Positions 1 to 11,666 of a stretch of 64,000 nucleotides of DNA are shown piece by piece. The stretch is taken from the NCBI GenBank assembly GCA_012931725.1, contig WHSA01000944.1, positions 1 to 64,000 of the forward strand. The letters run 5' to 3'. This DNA is from Litsea cubeba (lineage: Eukaryota; Streptophyta; Magnoliopsida; Laurales; Lauraceae). A program made the translations under genes and the position numbers. How positions within the stretch are numbered: the stretch's first letter is position 1; every line of letters begins with the position of its first letter. The notes under the pieces were generated by a model. It did not search any database. It was not told the origin of the DNA and saw nothing but the letters and a program-made list of their open reading frames with translations.

Positions 1-1284
1 GTGCTTTCCACCCGACCGATCGAGAAAATCGACAGGACAGATGGCACCGACCTGCTGTTGGCAACAAACACCTGAAATTACATGGTCATCTGATGTCGAT
101 CTACATGAAGATCCATCGATGATCATCAACAGAAGAATCTCAAAAGACGTGGCACGGCCTGCGACTCTTCAGCTGCTCGGCGACCACTTAATGCGATTAA
201 TTGACTAGCTTTATTACAGTCATTAATCCATTTCTTTGGACGGCCCAATCAGAATGCGCATTCGGGAGTTACAAGTCAAGAGATTCATGGCATTTAACCC
301 ATGAAACTCCTCCCATCATGGCGATTAAAGGCGATTAAATGCCCTCAATCTCCTCCGGCCAATCAGAAGCCAAGAAAAAGGAGTTACAAAATAAACAATT
401 CAATTTTGTAACTCCTCCCATTATGCGGCTTAATGACAATAAAAGCCCATAAACCCACCTAAAAGGCTACCTAAAAGCCTATAAATAGGAGGGCTCTCCA
501 AGAAAAACACAGAACAACATCAACAGACAGCAGACAGAAATCCAGAGAAAGGAAAAAGAGAGAAAACTCTGCGGAAGTTCTACACCGGCCACCGCAACAA
601 GGTGACAAAAGTCCCTTGGGGGGTACCCCCCCCCCCCAAGGTCCTTGCCTTCTCCTCCTGCCTCCAATGGCTTAGATATGGCTTTTTCAGCCCGTCTACT
701 CGGCTTTTTATTGGACATAGGACCTTCCTTTGGTCTTTATCCTTTAAAAACCCGAGGTTATAGCCAAGCCAAGCGAATCAATAGCATCCTCTGTTCTCAT
801 CTGCATGGATGATGGCGAAGCCCACATATGGCTTGCGACCGTCAATCTAAACGAGTCCCCCACAATCTCCTGAGAAGTTAGATCCTCCTTTTCTTGCTTT
901 TCATTGTAGTTTGTATTTTTTCAAAAGAGACAAAAATCACAATTCTTGTCTTTCATTATTGATAAGGATTGTAAATCGGCTATAAACGCCAAAATCGGCT
1001 ATAAATGCCAAAAAAAATCGCCTTTCACGGCAAATCAAGAAAATGTCTCTTTTCTTAAATATATGTGCAATGGAAAACTTGAAAGAAGTTGATTTCCTTT
1101 TTACTTGCGAAGGTTGATCTCCGGATCACCACTTGCAATTCCAAGTAAAAATAGAAAATCTGGCACACCCACAAAAAAAGAAATGTTGATGCACGCCCCT
1201 GCCCCCCGGTTACGAAAGGGTCGGACCCAACGGACTCCCACGTCCGCCGACCTCGGTAGAACCAAGCAGGAGCGCGGTCCATCA
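1..1284 (+). mobile_element. 3' part of a gypsy-type LTR (5' end off-window)
   Basis: This stretch matches, in inverted orientation, the solo LTR at 37802-40383; the match stops at GGTCCATCA (1276-1284), the end of that solo LTR. It has the same promoter layout: a TATA box at 479-487, a G/C palindromic tract near 613-640 and the 20-base 'ATAAACGCCAAAATCGGC' type repeat near 970-1010 (two copies here, four in the solo LTR). Whether 1285-1399 is internal element sequence or flank is not decidable; TGGTATC at 1290 looks only weakly like a Met-tRNA primer site. No coding function seen. Confidence 0.75.
479..487 (+). promoter_or_regulatory. LTR TATA box
   Basis: CTATAAATA about 800 bases before the LTR end, conserved in the inverted relative at 38659-38667. 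Probable start of retrotransposon transcription (R region) just downstream. Confidence 0.6.
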
Positions 1285-1399
1285 CCTTTGTGGTATCTCT
1301 TGAGCTTTAGTTCTTACAAGCATCTTTAACACCGCGACAAGCTACATCCGGAAATTATATAAACAAATCAATGCTTGACTAAGATATTATAACTTCAAT

Positions 1400-1404
1400 A
1401 AGAT
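1400..1404. repeat. Target-site duplication AAGAT (outer element, left)
   Basis: Repeated exactly at 18336-18340, directly abutting both LTR ends. The same 5-mer flanks the separate element at 25033-33448. Confidence 0.85.
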
Positions 1405-2319
1405 TGTAAGTGCAAAAAATGTAACTCACAAGAATAGGGGGTGCCTGCACGGACTTATCCAAGGAGATTAGGAATACCGATGCCTGAGCCTGAAGCATGA
1501 GAAAAGGAAGAAGAATAGAAGGTCAGAGGACCCTGGCCTGGGCGGCGCAAGGCTCTCCGATGCCTAAGTCAGTATGTAAACTAGACAGAGGATGGAGATT
1601 TTTTAGGGAAGAAGGTGGCGTACCAGTGTGTATTGTATTCGTTGGCCTCCCTTGCTTGTGAACTGTTCTTGTGTTTATATAGAGGAAGAGAGGAGGCAAA
1701 TGGGTAGTTGACTGTCTTGTTATAGCCCACATTGCCAGGTAGTAGGGAGGCACGGTCCCATCGTAGCCTACTTTTCCTTTAATTGCAGTCCAATCGAGCC
1801 TTATCATGGCGCTTTGGGAGCAGTGGACGGCGATCTGTCAGGAGATGTGGACTGTCCCCTTGTCGCACGGGCCGTAGCGTGCTTGAGCGTCCATGGGAGG
1901 ACAGCTGTCAGTGCTTAGTACTTTCACCGATATGAGGCTCTTGGCCGATATGGAGTGTCTCGCCGAGGTGAGGACCTGGCGGAGATGGATGATTCTGGTA
2001 CTGTCGCCGAGGTAGAGGTGTCTGGCACTGTCGCCGAGCTGGGGAGCCGAGGTCGGGGACGACTTGGCTTGGCTAAAGGCTTCTGGAAAAGGTGCCGAAA
2101 TGGAGCACTAGGCCGAAGTGGGATGCTTTGGCCGAAGTGGATCCTGCCGAGGTGAAGCAGTCTAGCATTGCTAAGGCGTGCATTGCCGAAGTGAGGGGAG
2201 TTGTGCACAGGAAGCGTGGAGCACGAGACCGAGCTTGCCGGGATGGACTTGCTAGTGCGGGGGCTTGGGATGGAGCATCTTGGCCGGGACTCTGATGAGT
2301 TCGGGAATTTTCCCACACA
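1405..2319 (-). repeat. 3' LTR of outer Tat-like element
   Basis: 915 bp, same length as its partner at 17421. A TATA box reads on the minus strand at 1672-1681 (complement of GTTTATATAG). Many short GCCGA(G/A) words in the left part. Confidence 0.9.
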
Positions 2320-2332
2320 AAGGCCCCTAGCT
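2320..2332 (-). other. Polypurine tract
   Basis: On the minus strand GCTAGGGGCCTT directly precedes the 3' LTR, as expected for the plus-strand primer of reverse transcription. Confidence 0.55.
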
Positions 2333-2879
2333 TCTGAGCTCTAAGAATACTCTTAGAGGTCGGAAGCTAAGAAGGGATTTTTTTCAGTGTCTGGTTTGCC
2401 ACGAGCTGGAGAGACCGTGACCAGCCGTCCTGTCGCCAGAGGTGCAGTCTCGTTGGAAGTATTTTGGTGGTGCTAGTATTACTGCCAACTTGGAAACTGA
2501 CACTGCCGCCGAGCTGAAGACTGGAACCATTGCCGAGCTGGGTGTTGCTGAGAACCGAGATATGCTCGTTGCCTGAGACCAGCATGAGGCCGAGCAGGTG
2601 ACGTGGAACAGTCTATTCGGCGCTGGCAGAGATGCAGAAGCCTGGACGGTACGCTAGAGGAAAAAAAATAAAGTTCTAATTCTGCAATTTTGCATTCCTT
2701 CCTCTGTACTTGTATTTTTGTGCTGCTTTTTTGCACTTCAGTGCTTGCACTGCTCTTTTCTTCTAAAGACTTGTCACTGGCCGAAATGGACCGACATTGG
2801 CCGAGACGAGCTGTCATTTGCCGAGATGAACCCAGGGTCTCTAGGATCTTCGGCTGTGCGAGTCTGAGTTCGGGGACGA

Positions 2880-3190
2880 TCTCGAGGGGTGTATGAACCC
2901 GGAATTTAGGAAGCGACTGGATGTATGAATCCGAAGCCTTTTCCAGGGTCAAGGACCCAAACTTTAGGAAACGACCGAGTGTATGAACTCGAAGCCTTTT
3001 CCAGGGTCAAGGACCCAAACTTTAGAAAACGACTGAGTGTATGAACTCGAAGCCTTTTCCAGGGTCAAGGACCCAAACTTTAGGAAACGACTGAGTGTAT
3101 GAACTCGAAGCCTTTTCCAGGGTCAAGGACCCAAACTTTAGGAAACGACTGAGTGTATGAACTCGAAGCCTTTTCCAGGGTCAGGGACCC
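2880..3190 (-). repeat. 58-bp tandem repeat, about 5 copies
   Basis: Copies begin (at GAAGCC) at 2933, 2991, 3049, 3107 and 3165, exactly 58 bases apart with few mismatches. The unit shares blocks (CGTTTCCTAAAG, CCTGGA-AAGGC, TCGAGTTC-ACACTC on the minus strand) with the repeats of the second Tat-like element at 28176-28850. Tandem repeats downstream of the coding region are known from the Tat lineage (for example Retand). Confidence 0.85.
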
Positions 3191-3254
3191 AAGGCCGGTC
3201 TCGCCGAGATGGAGAAGCCTGGGTGTATGAACCCGAGGGCAGTCTCTCTGGCGC

Positions 3255-3500
3255 TGGCCTAGACCAGCATGAGGCCGAAACCTGCGTGAAGCGCGTAGCT
3301 AGCACGAGGGCGGCACCAGCATGAGGTCGTTTAATGCGGTCGAGACCAGCATGAGGCCGAAACCAGCGTGAGGTGGAAACCAGCACGTGGACGGACCAGC
3401 ATGAGGTCGTTTAATGCGGTCGAGACCAGCATGAGGCCGAAACCAATGTGAGGTGGAAACCAGCACGTGGACGGACCAGTATGAGGTCGTTTAGAGGCCA
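3255..3500 (-). repeat. 80-bp tandem repeat, about 3 copies
   Basis: ACCAGCATGAGGTCGTTTA recurs at 3315, 3395 and 3475 (last copy CAGTATGAG). Within each unit ACCAGC(A/G)TGAGG is itself repeated, so it is a higher-order repeat. Confidence 0.8.
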
Positions 3501-3541
3501 AGAATTCTGGGTGTATCAACCCGAGGAATTGGTGGCCCTAT

Positions 3542-3730
3542 TGCCGAACGCGAGTCACGCCCGAGTGTATAAAACGACCCCAGGGTGAGCTCGGCGGCTC
3601 TGATGCCGAACGCGAGTCACGCCTGAGTGTATAAAACGACCCCAGGGTGAGCTCGGTGGCTCTGATGCCGAACGCGAGTCACGCCTGAGTGTATAAAACG
3701 ACCCCAGGGTGAGCTCGGTGGCTCTGAATG
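3542..3730 (-). repeat. 62-bp tandem repeat, 3 copies
   Basis: TGCCGAACGCGAGTCACGCC recurs at 3542, 3604 and 3666. Non-coding; part of the repeat-rich end of the outer element. Confidence 0.85.
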
Positions 3731-3739
3731 ACTGATGGC

Positions 3740-3862
3740 GGTAGAAGACCGTGCGATCAAGGCTGACAGCAGAGGACCGTGCCGTCATAATGACGGTAGA
3801 GGGTCATACGATCGAAGCCGACAGTAGAGGGTCGTGCCGGTGTCATCGAAGCCGACGGCGCC
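3740..3862 (-). repeat. 125-bp repeat unit, left of the Athila insertion
   Basis: Matches units at 16131-16380. The array was split by the Athila-like insertion; the last five bases (3858-3862, GCGCC) are the duplicated target. Confidence 0.75.
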
Positions 3863-5315
3863 TGCTTAACTGTTTTCTGTGATGTTGGATTTGTCCTAAG
3901 CGGAGGACATGATTTGTCGCTGTGTAGCACTTCACTCTTGAAGAGGTCGAATCCACAGAGAACGGACTAGGGTTTCAGCTCTAGAGGACTTCTTTTGGTC
4001 GAGAGTGACCAACTTTTGTTCAATGGGTGTAATTAATTCTAAGCTAAGGACTGATTAAAACTGCAGAAAACTGAATGAAAATGTTATGCTAAAGAGATGA
4101 TTCAACCTAGGGTTCAGACCACCCAGATTTTTATGGTTTCATCTTCCTCTTCATTCCACAGATAAGAATTGAATCAATCCAATTCTCACCTGGAAGATTT
4201 CTTCGTGAAAATCAAATATCAATCTGAGTGAATAATTCCCAAAGAGATTCCTAGACATTCAATTCGATAATCTGAGAGTCATCGACCCAAGCACTAGTTG
4301 TATCATCTCAGATGATCACAATTAGTCAAAGGCTTAACATCTCAATTATGATTTCTTGAAGCAGAACATCAATGGAAGTTATCTTTTATCATGAAAACAT
4401 AATCAGGAAGAAGAACCCATACAAAACCCAGGTTGAATTCCCCTTGGGTTAAACCATCTGTAATTCTACCCCTCCATTAATGGAGAAGTCTTCAAACAGA
4501 TTAAATGAAAGTAAGAAAACAGTAAAAACATAATTGAAAGATTACCTCTACTAAAACTTGAATTAATATGAAGGATTCAGTCTTAGAACAAGAATTGAAC
4601 AAAATTGAAAACCCTTCTTCAATAGAAACTACCTCTACATTTATCTAAGGAAGGAAGAGAGAAAAAGGAAAGGAGGCTGCTGGGAAACTAACACAATCCC
4701 CAGATTACCCTAATTTTCGAGTTATCATCCTTTATATAGGTTCCCACATCTTTAAATTACAAAACTGCCCCAAAAAACTAAGTTCTGTCCAAACCCGAGT
4801 GTTCTACCGGTAGAACTACCGGTTTAACAGGTGAAATCCTCATGCCTGAACTTCTGCTGAAATATAAGCCTCTTCTACCGGTAGAAATTGCGGTTGACTG
4901 CATTTCTACCGGTAGAACTTGCAGTTGACCAGTGGAAATCTTCTGTCTGAACTCTCGGCTGGAATTTTAGCCACTTCTACCGGTAGAACTTGTGGTAGAC
5001 TGATAAAAATCTCAGGATCTGTCATTTCTACCGGTAGAACTTGCGGTTGACAGATGGAAATCTCCTGTCTGAACTCTCTGCTGGAAAATCAGCCTCTTCT
5101 ACCGGTAGTACTTGCGGTTGACTGATGGGGACCAGTTTCTTTACTCTCTACTTGATCCATTCATCCTCCAGAAGCTTCATTCTTTATCAAATTTCTGCAA
5201 TCGGCCAAAAACCAATATTCGTGTAAACTTATATGAAATTAACGGAATTAAACACGAATGAAGGTGATGGAAAGGCAATTAAGTCTCTAATTGCTTAATA
5301 ATTAGGTACTTATCA
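3863..5315 (-). repeat. 3' LTR of Athila-like element
   Basis: 1453 bp. TATA box on the minus strand at 4731-4740 (CCTATATAAA). Contains six copies of the palindrome TTCTACCGGTAGAA or close variants between about 4800 and 5115, mostly followed by CTTGCGGTTGAC. Confidence 0.95.
4800..5115. repeat. Array of ACCGGT-centred palindromes in the LTR
   Basis: TTCTACCGGTAGAA (self-complementary, 14 bases) occurs near 4802, 4874, 4902, 4977 and 5028, with a variant near 5097, at irregular spacing of about 30-75 bases. The same array is in the 5' LTR at about 15615-15930, and two more perfect copies are internal near 7457-7510. It lies upstream in sense of the LTR TATA box (4731-4740), a position open to an enhancer or binding-site role; function unknown. 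Confidence 0.85.
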
Positions 5316-5328
5316 CACCCCCCAACTT
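5316..5328 (-). other. Polypurine tract of Athila-like element
   Basis: AAGTTGGGGGGTG on the minus strand directly before the 3' LTR. Confidence 0.8.
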
Positions 5329-5878
5329 GGACTTTGCTAGTCCCTAGCAAATTAAGAAGAAGCTCTCTTGTCTGTACATACAATTCTCATTTAACAGTGG
5401 AAATACATGATTTATGCCCAATTGACACAGATGTCTAAGACCGTGACAACATTAATCTCTACATCTCATGGAATAAAACATTCAATCAAGATGATAAGAT
5501 TAGAATGAGTTAACCATCACATCAAAATTAATTCCAAAGCTCACAAAAGATATCACTCAATGTAGATGTGACTCATTTCAATGAACATACCCCATGGAAA
5601 CTAATCTCACAACGCTCATTCTAACATCACACACATACAGAACAACACTAAAGTAGCATAAAAATTCAAACATGTATTCTAATGGAAGTAATGACACACC
5701 AAGATTAATTAAGGATCTTAGGATTGCATTGAAAAAAGGGTTACCAATGATAGTGTTTTGGACAAAATGGGGCATGGCCTTACATGGCTTAGGTCAACTA
5801 CTCTTTTTGCCATGCCCATACAACAACTATATTCCCCTGCAGAAATTAAAAACTAACATCAACCATCAATATGACAAC

Positions 5879-7126
5879 TCATTCACTAACTAATTCTTCA
5901 GGGTCATTCTCTCCATCATCATCATCATCTTCTTTTTCTTTCCCTGCCTCTTCTTCTGCTGCGGTATTACTGTCACCCCTTTTCTGGCTAGGACCAGCCT
6001 CTGTCTCTCTTTGGGGTGACACATAGGGTTCAGCTCCTTGTGATACAGCAACTTTCATCAGATACTCTTGCCTGGATCTCTGTTTTTCCATTTCTCGTTT
6101 GATCACTTTCTGCCCCTCTATGCAATCATCTACCTTGCACCCAAACCACTTCATCAGTTCCATCATGTAAGTCTGAAATGATGAGCCCTTCACTTGTTTA
6201 GGAATAGCAGAAGAAGGTTGAGCTGCTGACTGAGGGTCCCTCTTTTGTGAATTGGCCTTTGCCATTGTTTTCACTGTGATTGCCCCTCTATCACTAGGTA
6301 AAAGCCAATCATCTGGGCCTTTCTTTACCTTCTGATTTAAGCATATCTTAGTGATAAGACAAGGGTAGGGGAGGGCCGCCTTAGCTAAGGACTCCTCAGG
6401 GTATCTCCTCATCTGATTGTATATGAATTGGGCTACATTCATTCCTTCATTTGGGCTCCAGATCACCCATAACAATTCCATCTCCTTTTTTCCTAGCATC
6501 TTCTCATCGCCTCGAGGGAAAATGTTGTAATGCATAATCTTGTTCAGCATCCCTGCTTCCCCATTCAAATTTCCAACTGTGGTTGTCCCTTCTACCACAG
6601 CTTCCTCTCTCAACACCAATTGTTCATGAGGAATTACCAAAGGATCATCTTGAGGCCTAGGGTATGTGATTTTCTCCCTAGCCACTGGGGTGTATCCTAA
6701 GGCTTTTGCAATAATATATTGATCAACTTTAACTTTTGTTCCATTCACCATTGCAGCTATTTGTTCACCTCCTGCTATTATACGCTCCATAGATTTGAAA
6801 AATTGACGAACAAAGTCAGGAATATACCCATCAAATGCAGTGTCCATGTATTCCAGCTTGCTATTGATTACTGCTCCAAAGCATTCCCCAGTACCAAGTT
6901 TACCCACATCGACCCTTCTTTCAATCACAAACGCTTTCTTGTCTACCTTCTTCTCCCATTTGATCTGATCTGCACTTTTCTGTGGAGGAGGGGGAGAAGA
7001 CTCCCTTGGTCGTTTTTCAGCTCTTCTATCACCTTCCCCTGAAGTGCTACCTTTGGATTTCCCCTTTTTAGCAATTGCTCCTTTCTTTGGAGCACCTCCT
7101 GATTTAGGATTCTTTGTCTTTGGCAT
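5879..7126 (-). CDS. Athila third ORF (env-position protein, 415 aa)
   Basis: Uninterrupted ORF between pol and the 3' LTR. The N-terminal 55 residues are very basic (Lys/Ser/Pro-rich, KKG and RPRESSPPPP stretches), likely nuclear or nucleic-acid binding. The middle (about 65-290) is a folded, Trp/Tyr-containing region resembling the 'putative plant transposon protein' family found in Athila elements; the C-terminus (about 365-415) is acidic. No signal peptide or clear membrane helix is seen, so a true envelope role is not supported. Start is the first ATG after a stop. It lies 1.7 kb after pol, so a subgenomic or spliced mRNA is the likely expression route (inference). Confidence 0.7.
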   Translation of the reverse strand: MPKTKNPKSGGAPKKGAIAKKGKSKGSTSGEGDRRAEKRPRESSPPPPQKSADQIKWEKKVDKKAFVIERRVDVGKLGTGECFGAVINSKLEYMDTAFDGYIPDFVRQFFKSMERIIAGGEQIAAMVNGTKVKVDQYIIAKALGYTPVAREKITYPRPQDDPLVIPHEQLVLREEAVVEGTTTVGNLNGEAGMLNKIMHYNIFPRGDEKMLGKKEMELLWVIWSPNEGMNVAQFIYNQMRRYPEESLAKAALPYPCLITKICLNQKVKKGPDDWLLPSDRGAITVKTMAKANSQKRDPQSAAQPSSAIPKQVKGSSFQTYMMELMKWFGCKVDDCIEGQKVIKREMEKQRSRQEYLMKVAVSQGAEPYVSPQRETEAGPSQKRGDSNTAAEEEAGKEKEDDDDDGENDPEELVSE

Positions 7127-8817
7127 GGTTTACTGTTGTGTGTAGAAGATATGAATTGATTTTGGAAGGGTATGGAAGTGAGTATCAAATTTTTGAGGGA
7201 AGGATGGGGATTTCGGAATGTAGGGTTTTCTTGGACTTTTTGGAAGTTTGATTGAAGAGATAGGGAGAAATGGTGATGAAGGAAAGGTATTTGTGTATTT
7301 TGGAGGAAGATGGGTTGGATCAATGGCGGTTTTAGAAGCTCGGGAATTAGGGTTTATGGAGGAGAAACCATCAGCTGGAGGGAAAGGAGACGAAAGAGAT
7401 GAAATGAAGAACAGAACAGGAACAAAACTTATATAGGGTTGGCTGGGTCCGCACATTCTACCGGTAGAACTACCGGTAGATAACGTTCTACCGGTAGAAA
7501 CTACCGGTGGAGACTTCGTGGCAAATTCTTAGCTTCTCTGCCTCATTTTTCTTCTTTTGAACCGGTATTCCTACCGGTACTGCCATTCATTCATCATTTT
7601 TTTTTTTTTTTGAATGAATGACTTGGCTAAGATTCCAACACCTTCTTCTTCTGATTTTTTTTTTTTTTTAACTTTTATTCAACGATTGATTTGAGAATGA
7701 ATCTCACTTAAGTCCAACGAAGTGACTTATTCGCGAATTCCTCAATTGCGCAATGGAATACCAGAAGTCTCAATGAATAGAGTATCTTCGTATCAGTCAA
7801 TCACAAACCCACAGCCAAAACATAGAAGATCATCTTCAATTCCAAGTCATCCTTAGCCTCATCATAACCAAGCTCAATTCTTGTAACACAACCATATTCC
7901 ACCTGCACAAATCACCCCAAAAACCTCCCATTCCTCCTTGCCTCCTTTACACCGGTTCCCTAAGGTTTAGCACAAGAATGGGGAATATAAAACATGGCTC
8001 AAACAAGGGTACAAGGGTGACTCTTTTCTGGTTTTATAAACAACAAATTTCCTTGTATTAACAAATTGTGTCACCACTTTCAAAAGAGGTAAAATGAATG
8101 CAATTCAGGGCTACAAAAGTATGAACTTGCAAGTGTGTGGAATACACTCTATCACTCAAAGCACTCTAAGAAAAAAAAAACAAGGGATATGGTGCGAATT
8201 CCATTCAATGTGATGATTAACTCACACAATCATTCAAAGGCACATAGTACTCAAAGGAGGCATACATCATGTATTTCAAGAAAGTTGAATCTCCAAATGA
8301 GAATTGCAATGAAATGAATGCAAGGCTTGTATTTACAAATTCTAAAGAGTGAAAAAGTAACTATATGCATGAAAAATTAACTAAATGCATGAATGAAATT
8401 CATGCCTCTCCCCCCCAACTTGAATGAAACATTGTCCTCAATGAGTAAAGCAACTCAGAACAAAGGGAAAAGAGAGGAACGAAGTTACCAATATACGAAG
8501 GTTGGTGCTGTAGTACAAATAACCTGCTGAGACTTAGACACCAATTATTAGTTAGAAACAAAAAACAGGGCAAGCACAGATGGTGCACCCCAAAAACCAT
8601 CCATTTTTCAAATGATAGAAATGAAGAATGAATTGTTGGTCTTTTAAAGTCAGATTCCAAGACATCACACCAAAGAACGAGGTGATACGGAGTAGCATCA
8701 TCCGCTATTTATTTAAAGATGCAATTAGGCCAATCAAGCACAAAAAGAAATAAAGACATTAAACAGGAAAAAAAAACAAATTTCATGCAAGATGGCAACT
8801 AACAGAGTCAAGAAAGA
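7127..8817. other. Spacer between pol and third ORF of the Athila-like element
   Basis: No convincing coding sequence. Holds two ACCGGT palindromes (7457-7510), a further ACCGGTATTCCTACCGGT near 7561, T-runs near 7597 and 7657, and CT/GA-rich leader-like sequence just upstream (in sense) of the third ORF. Confidence 0.6.
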
Positions 8818-11666
8818 TTAAGAACTAGTGGCTTCCGGATAAACCGGGTCCACTAATTCTTCCACAATGTCATCTTTTGAAAAATTTTCTAAAAATGGCT
8901 TAAGTCTTTGCCCATTAACTTTAAAAATCTTTCCATCACTGTTATGAAAAACCTCAATAGCTCCATGAGGGTAGATTTTATGCACAACATAAGGTCCAGT
9001 CCATCTTGACCTTAACTTACCTGGATGGAGATGAAGTTTTGAGTTATATAAAAGGACCTTTTGTCCCACCTGAAAGTCTTTCCTCACAATGTGTTTATCA
9101 TGAAAAGCTTTGACTTTGGACTTGTAAATGCTAGCATTCTCATAAGCCTCTCTCCTCATCTCTTCTAACTCATTCATTTGAAAATTCCTAAGGACACCTG
9201 CTTTGGGTAAAGAGAAATTCAACTTCTTGAGAGCCCAAAATGCTTTATGCTCAATTTCAACAGGAAGATGACACGTCTTTCCATAGACAAGCCTATAGGG
9301 AGACATTCCTAAAACTGTCTTGTAGGCCGTGCGATAGGCCCATAAGGCATCAGTCAGCCTAGTTGACCAATCCTTCCTATTAGGATTCACAGTTTTTTTC
9401 CAAAATATGCTTGATCTCCCTATTGGCTAACTCAGCTTGCCCATTAGTTTGAGGATGATAGGCAGTGGACACCTTATGAGTGATCCCATACTTGGCCATC
9501 AAGGCCGCGAATGGACGATTACAGAAGTGGGTGCCTTGATCACTAATCATGGCCTTGGGCATCCCAAACCGGGACAAGATATTCTCCTTCATGAATTTGA
9601 CCACAACCTTGTGGTCATTGGTCCTAGTGGGAATAGCCTCTACCCACTTGGACACATAATCTACAGCCAGAAGGATGTAAAGGAACCCATAAGAAACTAG
9701 GGAAAGGACCCATAAAATCTATACCCCAGCAATCAAAGATCTCTATGATAAGCATGGGCTGAAGGGGCATGGCATTCCTCTTGGAAATGGCTCCTAATTG
9801 CTGACATTGAGGACAAGTTCTACAGAAGTCATGGGCATCTCTAAAAAGAGTGGGCCAAAAGAAGCCACACTGCAAAATCTTTGCAGTGGTCTTTTTTGAA
9901 GAAAAGTGACCCCCACACGCCTCAGTGTGGCAGAATGACAAGATACTCTGTTGCTCCGACTCCGGTACACACCTCCTAATAATCTGATCAGCACAATACT
10001 TGTAAAGGTAAGGATCATCGAAAACGTACTTTCTCACCTCCACTAAGAATCTCCTTCTCACTTGAGAAGTCCAGTCACTAGGAAGCTGCCCTGTCACGAG
10101 ATAATTGACAATATCCGCATACCACGGACATGTCGACACTGAATACAACTGCTCATCGGGAAAAGAATCAAGGACTGGAAGATGGGATGACTTATCCTCA
10201 AAATCAAGTCGCGAAAGATGATCCGCGACTACATTCTCAACACCCTTTTTATCCTTGATAGTGATGTTAAACTCTTGGAGCAACAAAACCCACCGAATGA
10301 GACGCGCTTTTGCGTCTTGTTTGCTCATCAGATACTTGAGCGCTGCGTGATCAGTAAAAACAACAATAGGAGAACCTATGATATATGATCTGAACTTATC
10401 AAGAGCAAAGACCACAGCTAGCAACTCTTTCTCTGTGGTGGTGTAATTGACCTGAGCATCATTTAAAGTTTTGCTTGCATAAGCAATAGCATAAGGGACT
10501 TTACCTCTTCTTTGACCCAAAACAGCACCAATGGCATAGTCACTGGCGTCACACATCAATTCAAATGGAAGAGTCCAATCTGGGGCTTGCATAATAGGTG
10601 GGGAAGTGAGGCACGCTTTCAAAGCGATGAAGGCTTTTTCACAAGCCTCGGTCCAAACAAATGGTGCATCTTTGGTCAAAAGATTGCACAAAGGGCGTGC
10701 AATAGCGCTGAAAGCACGAATGAAGCGCCTATAAAAACCACAGTGACCTAAGAAGGATCGTATATCCTTGACGCACTTGGGAGAAGGTAATTGTGAGATC
10801 AACTCCACCTTTGCCTTGTCTACCTCAATACCTCTAGGAGACACTATATGGCCTAAGACAATCCCTTGTGTCACCATGAAGTGACACTTCTCCCAATTTA
10901 ACACCAACTTCTTATCTTCACACCTCTCTAGGACTTTCTCTAAATTCTTTAAACACCCCGCAAAGCTATCTCCAAAAACAGAAAAATCATCCATGAATAC
11001 CTCCAAGAAATCTCCGACCATGTCATCAAAAATACCCATCATGCACCTTTGAAAGGTGCCAGGGGCATTGCATAATCCAAAAGGCATGCGCCTATAAGCA
11101 AAGGTCCCAAAGGGACAAGTGAAAACAGTCTTCTCTTGATCTTCCAAAGACACCTCAATCTGATTATATCCAGAATAGCCATCCAAAAAGCAGTAGAAAG
11201 TATGACTTGCCACTCTCTCTAAAACCTGATCAATGAAAGGAAGAGGGAAGTGGTCTTTCTTTGTACTGGCATTAAGCTTTCGGTAATCAATGCAGACTCT
11301 CCACCCCGTGGCAACTCTAGTAGGGATCAATTCTCCTTGGTCATTAGCCACAACAGTCACCCCTGCCTTCTTAGGCACTACTTGAATAGGACTCACCCAT
11401 TTGCTATCGGCTACAGGATAGATGATCCCAGCATCTAGCAATTTCAGAACCTCCTTCCTTACCACATCTTTCAGAACAGGGTTTAATCTACGCTGGGGTT
11501 GACGGGAAGGTTTGACATCATCCTCTAAATGAATTCTATGGGTGCAAATTAAGGGATTAATCCCTTGTATATCAGCTAAAGTCCACCCTATTGCTCTTTT
11601 GTGCCTACCTAAGACCTCTAGCAGCTGGGTCTCTTGGTGTTCCTCAAGTGAAGAGGAGATCACCAC
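8818..11666 (-). pseudogene. pol: Athila pol (reverse transcriptase-RNase H-integrase), frameshifted
   Basis: The first segment (11666-9624) holds reverse transcriptase with the FMDD active-site box at residues 224-227, then RNase H (CDAS near 373, TEKELLAV, TDHAALKYL, DHLSRL) and the integrase HHCC zinc motif (H-CGGH-CRTCPQC). A one-base break near 9700 moves the frame to 9655-9380, which carries the integrase core (DQGTHF and the Glu in GQAELANREIK). A second break in an A7 run at about 9396 leads to 9390-8818, the integrase C-terminal part, ending at the TAA near 8818. All catalytic blocks are present; only the frame is broken. It normally makes the cDNA and inserts it. Confidence 0.92.

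Noticed and set aside
5879..7126. Envelope glycoprotein call for the Athila third ORF
   Set aside because: It occupies the env position, but no signal peptide, membrane helix or furin-type site is seen; described only as the third ORF.
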